From NCBI GenBank assembly GCA_044450785.1, contig JBIOJM010000222.1, positions 1 to 17,095 on the forward strand: a stretch of 17,095 bases of DNA. Direction: 5' to 3'. A program made the translations under genes and the position numbers. Under the pieces are notes generated by a model. The model was not told the DNA's origin, made no database searches, and saw only the letters and a program-made list of their open reading frames with translations. Below are positions 1 to 4,907 of this stretch, piece by piece. Position 1 is the stretch's first letter. Every line of letters begins with the position of its first letter. This DNA comes from JBIOJM01 sp044450785. Lineage in GTDB: Bacteria; Planctomycetota; Planctomycetia; Isosphaerales; Isosphaeraceae.

Positions 1-611
1 CATTGACCCGGCAGCAGGCGATCGCCCTGCTGGAGGCCATCCCCACCGACACGTTGCAGGGCCTCCGCGACCTCGCCCTGATGAGCGTGTTCTTCTTGAC
101 CGGCTGCCGCGTGTCAGCAGTCACCGGGGCCTGCGTAGGGCACCTGGAGACTGACGGCGTCGACCATTACCTCAACGTCACCGAAAAGCGCAACCGGAAG
201 CGGCGGAAAATCCTGCTCGACGCCATCCGGCCGGTCCTGGCCTATGTGGAGCAAGCCAGAATCCAGGATGACCGGGAAGGCCCGCTGTTCCGGCCCATGC
301 ATCCCAAGGGCAGCGGCTTCGAGCGGCGGCACCTCGACCGCAAGACCCCCTGGCGTCTGGTCAAGAAATACTGCGAGGCGGCCGGGATCGACCCCAAGCG
401 ACTTGGCAGCCGCGGCATCGGGATCCATAGCTTACGCAAGACGGCGATCAACGACGCCATCCGCAACGGGGCCACCATGCACGAGGTGCGGGAATTCGCC
501 GGCCATGCCGACATCCGCACCACCGATGTCTATTTTATCCGCAAGGAGGAAGACGCCGAGGTGGCGGCAAGGAAAATCCAGATCCGCCTGACCGGACGAA
601 AGGGCGAGTGA
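1..611 (+). CDS. Tyrosine recombinase / phage-type integrase, C-terminal catalytic part (5' end outside window)
   Basis: The reading frame is open to the left edge, and the TTG at position 3 is not a convincing start, so the N-terminal core-binding domain lies outside. What is visible is a complete catalytic domain of the tyrosine recombinase family, which cuts and rejoins DNA through a covalent 3'-phosphotyrosine. Counting from the codon at position 3, the expected active-site residues are all present: Arg36 in TGCRVS, a beta-hairpin Lys near residue 62, His142 and Arg145 in HSLRK, His168 in GHADIRTT, and the nucleophile Tyr177. The domain therefore looks intact. It is the leftmost member of an accessory zone with toxin-antitoxin modules and gene fragments, which fits an integrase of a genomic island or of a XerC/D-like accessory type. 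The DNA substrate cannot be told from sequence; a perfect palindrome lies 138 bp downstream. Confidence 0.9.
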   Translation, partial: LTRQQAIALLEAIPTDTLQGLRDLALMSVFFLTGCRVSAVTGACVGHLETDGVDHYLNVTEKRNRKRRKILLDAIRPVLAYVEQARIQDDREGPLFRPMHPKGSGFERRHLDRKTPWRLVKKYCEAAGIDPKRLGSRGIGIHSLRKTAINDAIRNGATMHEVREFAGHADIRTTDVYFIRKEEDAEVAARKIQIRLTGRKGE

Positions 612-670
612 GCCGGTCCCGCTGGCGAATCGACCAAGAGACATGGGTCAATTATGGATCGCCCTTCTGT

Positions 671-697
671 CGGCACTATGACCGGCAGCCAGTGCCG
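671..697. repeat. Inverted repeat, 7-bp stem, downstream of the integrase
   Basis: CGGCACT at 671-677 pairs perfectly with AGTGCCG at 691-697 across a 13-nt loop. It begins 60 bp after the integrase stop. No T-run follows, so it is not a classical intrinsic terminator. It could be a weak transcription-stop hairpin or a recombinase-related site. Confidence 0.4.
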
Positions 698-748
698 GAG
701 CACCAGAAGCGTCAAGAGGTAAACCTTTTGTCCGGCTCACACATCAGT

Positions 749-764
749 GGTTAATAAATTAACC
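749..764. repeat. Perfect AT-rich palindrome GGTTAAT-AA-ATTAACC
   Basis: Two perfect 7-bp arms are separated by AA. It lies in a locally AT-rich island between the integrase and the next gene. Tyrosine recombinase core sites are typically short imperfect palindromes with a 6-8 bp spacer, so a 2-bp spacer is not a textbook core. A repressor operator is equally possible. Only the symmetry is seen; the function is open. Confidence 0.45.
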
Positions 765-918
765 CTGTGTGTGTTTTTTACACGAATCCTTACCGACGTC
801 CTATGGCGCTTGGAAAATCCTGATCCGCTTGAGCTTTCGCGGATTCCCCGCTCTGCCTTACAATAGGGTTCATGCGTATAGAAACGCCGTATGCCAGGGT
901 TTTGAGGGACACCCGACC

Positions 919-979
919 ATGAACCTGGTCAACAAACTGCAAATCATGGCTCATGGGTAAGTAGGCCGACGCGGCCTGC
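919..979 (+). promoter_or_regulatory. Possible leader peptide frame (13 codons) followed immediately by a hairpin
   Basis: A short frame at 919-960 reads MNLVNKLQIMAHG and ends in TAA. A purine-rich GAGGGA lies roughly 11 nt before its ATG. Directly after the stop, GTAGGCCG (961-968) pairs with CGGCCTGC (972-979) around a 3-nt loop, including one T-G wobble. The arrangement of short ORF, hairpin, then a gene at 1067 resembles an attenuator or leader. However, no T-run follows and the peptide has no obvious run of a regulatory amino acid, so this is speculative. Confidence 0.25.
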
Positions 980-1066
980 TCTTCCCGAACCTAACATCGA
1001 CACCGCGACTTGTTTCCTAACCACGGGCGACATTACCTGACATTCATCAATCGATCGGAGCAAGAG

Positions 1067-1309
1067 ATGGCAACCTCGAGCCAACGCTTCCAAATCAACG
1101 CCGTTGATTCAGCCGGTCGACCCTGCAAGCTCATCATCACGGAATTCTACCGCATCTTCCAAGGCGATGACCCCGTTGATAAGGTCACGGCGCTTGACCA
1201 CGCGACTTGTGAAACTGAGGATGGCCAAATGCTTGTCGGTGGCGCCGGCAAGTTTCGCTCGATTACCGGGGCAGAATTCACCTCAGACGATCCTCGAGCC
1301 CAGAGATAA
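1067..1309 (+). CDS. Small hypothetical protein (80 aa)
   Basis: I do not recognise a family. The open frame extends upstream to 1010, but ATG 1067 is the better start: GGAG at 1057-1060 sits 6 nt before it, and the protein then begins MATSSQRFQINAVD. The product is a soluble, mixed-charge protein of 80 residues with no signal peptide, membrane segment or cysteine motif; Cys20 and Cys48 are isolated. Its pattern of short hydrophobic stretches such as CKLIITEFYRIF suggests a small beta-rich fold. It stands alone, followed 76 bp later by a hairpin that may end its transcript. Coding quality (high GC at third positions, good ribosome site) supports a real gene; its role is unknown. Confidence 0.6.
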   Translation: MATSSQRFQINAVDSAGRPCKLIITEFYRIFQGDDPVDKVTALDHATCETEDGQMLVGGAGKFRSITGAEFTSDDPRAQR

Positions 1310-1385
1310 GCTGCTGCCGGCTCAGCCACGAGGCTGCTGTGCTGCCTGACACATCGTCTGAGTATGGGCCAGGACCAGTCCTCTG

Positions 1386-1413
1386 GGATAAAGGGGATTA
1401 TTTCCCTTTATCC
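1386..1413. terminator. Strong hairpin (10-bp perfect stem) downstream of the 1067-1309 gene
   Basis: GGATAAAGGG (1386-1395) pairs perfectly with CCCTTTATCC (1404-1413) across an 8-nt loop. It begins 76 bp after the stop of the small gene. No T-run follows on the plus strand, so it is not a standard Rho-independent terminator. It may act as a transcript end or 3' stabiliser, or be an unrelated palindrome. Confidence 0.4.
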
Positions 1414-1659
1414 GCAGGCCCGGCAAGAACGGTGTGCTGGCATCCGTTTTCGACTTTCCTGGCACCCCGCCATCCGGGCGGCCGCGTGCTCGAGGACTCG
1501 CTAGACGCTCGGTCCCTGCGGGACTGCCCGCGGCATCCTTCCGCCCGCTGGTGCGGGACGCTCACCGGCGACCGTCACGCCCGGCCCCGGAGTACCGTGG
1601 CCGTTCATGCCAGCCGCTGATCGGCTCGCTGGTGGAAGCGTGATTGTTTCTTGCTCGGC

Positions 1660-1686
1660 CCGTCCCCATTAAACATGGGGGGACGG
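1660..1686. repeat. REP-like palindrome (CCGTCCCCAT ... ATGGGG-GG-ACGG)
   Basis: CCGTCCCCAT at 1660-1669 pairs with ATGGGGGGACGG at 1675-1686, with two extra G bases in the right arm and a 5-nt spacer. The GGGGACGG-type core resembles repetitive extragenic palindromes that accompany REP-associated transposases in many bacteria; that link is inference. No transposase gene is visible beside it. Confidence 0.4.
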
Positions 1687-1736
1687 TTCCGGCAAATGGG
1701 TTTTTTAAGCGGTGTCGCCGTTGGCGAGATCGTGAT

Positions 1737-1775
1737 GATTCCCCCTCCGCCCCCGCTCGCGGGGGAACGGGGTTG
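1737..1775. repeat. Intergenic C-run/G-run palindromic repeat, copy 1
   Basis: A C-run block is followed by a short perfect palindrome, CCCCCGC (1750-1756) with GCGGGGG (1759-1765), and then another G-run. The layout of C-run, short linker, G-run, then a second G-run is like the elements at 9867-9900 and 12427-12456. Such elements are common in planctomycete intergenic DNA. This copy is the most diverged of the three. Confidence 0.45.
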
Positions 1776-1957
1776 AAGGATGAGAGAAGGGCATTTCCTC
1801 GGTGAACCTCCAGGCATCCGCCCTGAAACGCCACCACGAATCGTGGATGGAACGGCTCACGCTGACGAAGCCCAACAGCGACCCGGTCCAGATCGCGAGC
1901 GAGGCTCTGGAACTCGCTCCGGTGGACATCCGGGACGATTCACCCTCCGAGTCGGAG

Positions 1958-2062
1958 CCGACCGCCGCTTCATCTTGGCCGGCGTGGTTGAAGGCATCGC
2001 GGGCCGAGTGCACGGCCAGTGTGGCCGCCTTGGCAGTCGACGAGGCGGTTGCGGCGGTCTGA
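1958..2062 (-). pseudogene. Fragment of the cytochrome-WD40 gene (coiled-coil part), about 93% identical to 5164-5268
   Basis: These 105 bp align without gaps to 5164-5268, inside the C-terminal coiled-coil region of the large minus-strand gene at 4908-7277. I count about 7 mismatches. The minus-strand frame stays open and gives peptides such as QTAATASSTAKAATL and HSARDAFNHAGQD, nearly the same as in the full gene. Similarity stops sharply at both ends. No start, cytochrome domain or WD40 domain is present, so this is a gene remnant rather than a working copy. A second remnant lies at 2906-3121, in an order that a simple insertion cannot explain. Confidence 0.85.
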
Positions 2063-2109
2063 CGTGGTCGCCTCACCTGGGTTTCGCCACGATCTCCTGT
2101 TCCGGAGCG

Positions 2110-2496
2110 TCAGGAATGAGTCCCGAGCGGCAACGGTTCCACGGCCAGGGAAACCTGAGCTCCGATCGCATCCGCATAACGCCAGAGAGTCGCCATCGTG
2201 GGGTTCAGGATCTTGCCGTTCTCCAGGCGGGAGAGCATTCCGCGGTCCAAACCCGAGCGTTCCGACACGTCGGTGAGGCTCAAGCCCCGCTCATCCCTCC
2301 GGCGCTTCAGTTCGGCTATGGCCGACAGCAGGGCCATGATGTTGCCTTGACGGTAAGGGCCTTCATAGTCCCCCGAGTCGATCAGATCCTCGGGACCAGG
2401 ACGCTCGCGAGAGAATCGCGCGCGCTCCGCCTTCAGTTCGGCCAGTTCCTCAGGCGTTTGTTCGATCTTGAGAGAGATCCGTTTGCGGTGACTCAC
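2110..2496 (-). CDS. XRE-family HTH antitoxin/repressor of a toxin-antitoxin pair
   Basis: The protein has 128 residues with a lambda-repressor-type helix-turn-helix at about 60-115; the core reads LSLTDVSERSGLDRGMLSRLENG followed by PTMATLWRYADAIG, the usual XRE pattern. The N-terminal 55 residues are charged and probably form the toxin-binding or dimer segment. The start is GTG 2496, preceded by an excellent GGAGG at 2502-2506 with 5-nt spacing. That GTG overlaps the stop of the upstream gene by 4 bp (GTGA), showing translational coupling. By analogy with other second-gene HTH antitoxins it should bind the toxin and repress their shared promoter. Toxin-first gene order matches HigBA and BrnTA modules. 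No damage is visible. Confidence 0.85.
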   Translation of the reverse strand: MSHRKRISLKIEQTPEELAELKAERARFSRERPGPEDLIDSGDYEGPYRQGNIMALLSAIAELKRRRDERGLSLTDVSERSGLDRGMLSRLENGKILNPTMATLWRYADAIGAQVSLAVEPLPLGTHS

Positions 2497-2771
2497 GGCT
2501 TCCTCCGTCTCGGTTCCACTTCGTAGGCGGTGCGAACCTTGATCATCTTGGGGTTGTCACAGACGGTTTCCCAGATGACCGCAATGTGACGGCCAGTGAA
2601 TGTCCAGCCTAACGTGAGCGGACGACCGCTCGTCCGACTGATCAGGACGTCGTTTTCGGGGTTGAGCAGCACGTTCTCGACTTCATCGACGGTCAAGTCG
2701 TTCTCGGCGATGTGCTGAACATTCCCATCGGGCTCATCATCAGGATCCCAAACGACTTGGGCATCATACAT
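2493..2771 (-). CDS. BrnT/DUF4258-like putative toxin
   Basis: This 92-residue protein starts at ATG 2771 and overlaps the downstream HTH gene by 4 bp. Its layout fits the BrnT/DUF4258 group of RelE-fold small toxins, which cut or block RNA: an N-terminal VVWDPDDE segment, a helix with TVDEVENVLLNPEND, then a beta-rich part SGRPLTLGWTFTGRHIAVIW, and a C-terminal strand KVRTAYEVEP. The family call is by pattern and length only, and residues for catalysis cannot be assigned with confidence. It lacks a strong ribosome site (a CAGGG about 10 nt upstream). A near-perfect promoter lies just upstream, and as the first gene it should be transcribed together with the antitoxin. Confidence 0.65.
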   Translation of the reverse strand: MYDAQVVWDPDDEPDGNVQHIAENDLTVDEVENVLLNPENDVLISRTSGRPLTLGWTFTGRHIAVIWETVCDNPKMIKVRTAYEVEPRRRKP

Positions 2772-2810
2772 TTCGTTGTGCCCTGCTTGAGATCAACTCT
2801 ACCTTGTTGT

Positions 2811-2839
2811 ATCCTAGAGCAAGCATCGTGATTTGTCAA
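2811..2839 (-). promoter_or_regulatory. Sigma70-type promoter of the XRE/BrnT-like module
   Basis: On the minus strand TTGACA (2839-2834) is a perfect -35 box. A spacer of exactly 17 nt follows, then TAGGAT (2816-2811) as the -10 box. Transcription would begin near 2804, about 33 nt before the toxin ATG. An imperfect inverted repeat containing CAAC and GTTG lies between the -10 box and the start region and could be the operator for the HTH protein; that part is weak. Confidence 0.7.
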
Positions 2840-2905
2840 TCGTTCGGTCTTGATCGCCAGCCGTTCCTCGAGGCCGGAGGGGTCCACGAGATCGGCGGCC
2901 TCGAG

Positions 2906-3121
2906 TTCCGATCACGAGCCCGGCCGTGCGGCGGACGCGAGGCCACCCTTGGTCGCGCCAAAGCGCTTCGGTTCGACGGCGAGTGCGTCGACCTCGGCTT
3001 TGAGGGGCTGCACCCGGGCGAGTGCGGCATCGAGCGGTGCCTTCTTTTCGGCCAGGGCCATGACGGCCCCCGCCCTGGCGGCGCTGGCCTGTGCGTGCTC
3101 CTTCTTGACGGCCGTCAAGGC
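2906..3121 (-). pseudogene. Fragment of the 3' end of the cytochrome-WD40 gene, about 93% identical to 4902-5117
   Basis: These 216 bp align without gaps to 4902-5117, covering the last 68 codons and the stop codon of the large gene at 4908-7277. I count about 15 mismatches. A minus-strand frame at 2912-3118 remains open, keeps the same stop, and ends GLASAARPGS like the intact protein, with about 8 amino-acid changes in 68. Similarity ends abruptly at 3121. No upstream domain or promoter is present, so it is probably a dead fragment, although its frame has not yet broken. In the intact gene this piece is 3' of the piece copied at 1958-2062; here the order is reversed. Confidence 0.88.
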
Positions 3122-3499
3122 CGACGGAAAGGACAGGCATTGAATCCTCGCCTCGAACGCGCCGTTGCGAGTCTATCCGAGCTCAAGGCGTTACGGGACT
3201 GAGAGTTGAGAGCGAGCGATCGTCATCGGGTGATCTCCTGAAGAATTCGCTTACTGTACGCAATCCCAGTATAACCGTCAAGATTGCATTGCTGGGGCTT
3301 CTTTGGTTATCCCGATCGAGGCCGGCCGAAATCGACTTGGCCGGGAAAAGCAGACCTTACAATGCCTGTCGTTTCTTCCCAGTATCGGACGGCGTGGTGC
3401 CCGGTCATCCCCGATATCCCCGATCCCGGCCCTGGACACGGTCTCCTTTGGGTGATAGTATAATGCTAGCACCCCGGGAGTTCGGGATGGGAGGTCGTG
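3122..3499. other. Intergenic stretch ahead of the PIN-LRR module
   Basis: No gene is supported in these roughly 380 bp. A plus-strand frame ending RLERAVASLSELKALRD before a TGA at about 3202 looks faintly protein-like and could be the tail of a lost gene, but nothing confirms it. GC-rich inverted repeats with GGCCGG cores occur near 3320-3345. The promoter of the next operon lies at the right end. Confidence 0.4.
3433..3464 (+). promoter_or_regulatory. Probable promoter of the antitoxin/PIN-LRR operon
   Basis: TATAAT at 3459-3464 is a perfect -10 box, 35 bp ahead of the antitoxin ATG. The best -35 candidate, TGGACA at 3433-3438, is 20 nt away, longer than the ideal 17. The -10 match is clear; the -35 assignment is weak. 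Confidence 0.5.
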
Positions 3500-3745
3500 A
3501 TGTCCGAAGTTCTGGTCCGCAACCTTGATGAGGCCGTCGTCGAGCAGCTCAAAGCCCGCGCCCGCGGCAGCGGCCGATCCTTGCAGGCCGAGCTGAAGCT
3601 CATCCTGGAACAGGCAGCCCGGCCGGCGCCAGCGCGGCCGTCGCGGGCGGAGTACCGCGCCCTCGCGGATCGGGTCCGTACCGCCCTAGGAGACTGGCCC
3701 CAGGCCGACAGCGCCGCGCTGCTGGCCGAGGACCGGGCGCGGTGA
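3500..3745 (+). CDS. Ribbon-helix-helix (FitA/VapB-type) antitoxin
   Basis: An 81-residue protein starting at ATG 3500, chosen over GTG 3497 because GGGAGG at 3489-3494 sits 5 nt before the ATG. Residues 1-40 follow the FitA/Arc-type pattern: a beta strand (SEVLVRNLD) for DNA contact, then helices VVEQLKARARGSG and SLQAELKLILEQAA. The remaining half, proline- and alanine-rich then charged, should wrap the PIN toxin. The stop overlaps the toxin's GTG start by 4 bp, the common vapBC/fitAB arrangement. The pair should bind its own promoter as a complex. No sign of damage. Confidence 0.88.
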   Translation: MSEVLVRNLDEAVVEQLKARARGSGRSLQAELKLILEQAARPAPARPSRAEYRALADRVRTALGDWPQADSAALLAEDRAR

Positions 3746-4734
3746 GCGCCGTCGGGGGATCGCCGGCGACTCCGCTGGCATGCCTGGTCGTCGACGCCAA
3801 CGTCGTGATGAAGTGGCACGTGACCGAGGTCCACAGCGATGCAGCGCTGCGGCTGCTCCGGGATGGGGCCCCCGCGCTGCATGTGCCCGACCTCGTGTAC
3901 CCGGAGGCCGGCAATATCCTTTGGAAGAAGGTCCGCCGCGGCGACCTGACCGAGGAGCAAGCGCGCGGGATCGGTCATCTCGTGGCCGTGGCGCCGCTGG
4001 CCGTGCACCCCTCGGCGCCGTTGCTGGAGGCGGCCCTCGAGATCGCCGTGCGCACCGGGCGGACGGTCTACGATAGCCTGTACGTGGCCTTGGCCGTGCA
4101 ACTGAACTGCCGGCTGGTGACGGCCGATGAGAAGCTCTACAACGCGCTAAAGGACGGCCCGCTGGGCAACCGCATCCTCTGGGTCGAGGACGACCTCGGC
4201 TTTCCCGCCGTCGGAGAGGCTGACGATCTCGTGATCGACCTCGATGGCCTCTCGCCCTATAGCGCTGACGAGATCGGGCTGCTCTATAGCTACTTCACGG
4301 GCGATCGCTTCACCGATGCCGACCTGATCCAGCTTACCGGCTTGGCGCCGGACCACCGGGAGCTTTACCTCACGAGCCCCGGGGTCACCGACGCGGGCCT
4401 GGTACACCTGCGCGATCTCGTGAAGCTGACGACGCTTTACCTCGGTGGCACCTCGGTCACCGATGCTGGCCTGGTACACCTCGGGGGCCTGCTCGGCCTG
4501 CGGACGTTGAACCTCGCTCAGACGGCGATCACCGACGCCGGGCTGGCCCACCTGAGTGGGCTGACCGGCCTGCGCAAGCTGGTCCTCTGGGGAACCCGCG
4601 TGACCGACGCTGGCCTGGTGCATCTGCGTGTCTTGGCCGGCCTGCGCGAACTCGACCTCGCACAGACGCAGGTCTCCGCGGCTGGCGCCGAGGATCTTCG
4701 GCAGGCGCTGCCCGAGGTCGAGGTCGTCGGGTAG
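3742..4734 (+). CDS. PIN-domain (VapC/FitB-type) toxin fused to a C-terminal leucine-rich-repeat domain
   Basis: The 330-residue product starts at GTG 3742, overlapping the antitoxin stop (GTGA). Residues 14-150 form a PIN ribonuclease domain with the four acidic metal ligands in place: Asp18 (VVDAN), Glu55 (YPEAGN), Asp111 (VYDSLY) and Asp129 (VTADEKL). A stand-alone toxin of this type would end at about residue 150 (NRILWVEDD). Here the frame continues without a break into leucine-rich repeats at about 190-330, with TDAGL motifs spaced exactly 24 residues apart at 216, 240, 264 and 288, a degenerate first unit near 191 and a capping unit near 312. PIN toxins cut RNA. The repeat domain, usually a protein-binding surface, may target or restrain the toxin, but that is inference. 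The fused gene is in frame and has uniform codon use across the joint. Confidence 0.88.
   Translation: MSAVGGSPATPLACLVVDANVVMKWHVTEVHSDAALRLLRDGAPALHVPDLVYPEAGNILWKKVRRGDLTEEQARGIGHLVAVAPLAVHPSAPLLEAALEIAVRTGRTVYDSLYVALAVQLNCRLVTADEKLYNALKDGPLGNRILWVEDDLGFPAVGEADDLVIDLDGLSPYSADEIGLLYSYFTGDRFTDADLIQLTGLAPDHRELYLTSPGVTDAGLVHLRDLVKLTTLYLGGTSVTDAGLVHLGGLLGLRTLNLAQTAITDAGLAHLSGLTGLRKLVLWGTRVTDAGLVHLRVLAGLRELDLAQTQVSAAGAEDLRQALPEVEVVG
4387..4674 (+). repeat. Four 72-bp tandem units encoding 24-residue leucine-rich repeats
   Basis: Units begin at 4387, 4459, 4531 and 4603. Each opens with a codon string for T-D-A-G-L followed by V/A-H-L. The period is exactly 72 bp. DNA similarity between units is clear at the TDAGL segment and weaker elsewhere. 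This is coding repetition within the PIN-LRR gene, not a separate element. Confidence 0.85.
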
Positions 4735-4907
4735 AGTCGGACGACCGGGATGCCCCCTCGATTGAAGGTCGGAGCGGGGCCAACCGGGACATCAACGGCC
4801 TTACCAGAGCCAAAACGGACCTTGTTCCGTGCGTGGTCCTTCAGGTGCCAGACGAAAGGGGCAGAGGGGCTCGCATCCGATAAGCTCAGGCGTTTGTCTG
4901 ATTCTGA

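Larger units (their letters stand above)
612..1066. other. Intergenic stretch without a convincing gene; several inverted repeats
   Basis: About 455 bp separate the integrase from the next supported gene. The stretch is more AT-rich than its surroundings around 740-790. It holds a 7-bp inverted repeat with a 13-nt loop (671-697), a perfect short palindrome (749-764), a possible 13-codon leader-like frame (919-960), and a GC-rich hairpin right after it (961-979). An open frame at 769-960 has no good ribosome site near its start and no recognisable protein character, so I do not call it. Confidence 0.6.
1310..1957. other. Gene-poor stretch with palindromes and interspersed repeats
   Basis: No gene is supported here. 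Apart from the hairpin at 1386-1413 it holds a REP-like palindrome (1660-1686) and a C/G-run repeat (around 1737-1775) of a type seen twice more in the window. A plus-strand frame from GTG 1802 to 2062 has acceptable codon composition, but its second half runs antisense to the cytochrome-gene fragment at 1958-2062, so I do not call it as a gene. Confidence 0.5.

Noticed and set aside
769..960. Plus-strand frame of 63 codons
   Set aside because: No ribosome site near its start and composition unlike the coding genes of the window; only its last 13 codons from ATG 919 were kept as a low-confidence leader candidate.
1802..2062. Plus-strand frame of 86 codons starting with GTG
   Set aside because: Third-position GC is high, but its second half is antisense to, and in codon phase with, the minus-strand cytochrome-gene fragment, which explains the composition. 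No ribosome site was found.
1780..2526. Plus-strand frame of 248 codons
   Set aside because: It crosses the cytochrome-gene fragment and then runs antisense to the XRE antitoxin, which has a textbook HTH, a ribosome site and a coupled toxin.
4387..4674. Regular 72-bp repeats considered as a CRISPR or satellite array
   Set aside because: The repeats are in frame with the PIN-LRR protein and diverge at third positions as coding leucine-rich repeats do. There are no spacers.
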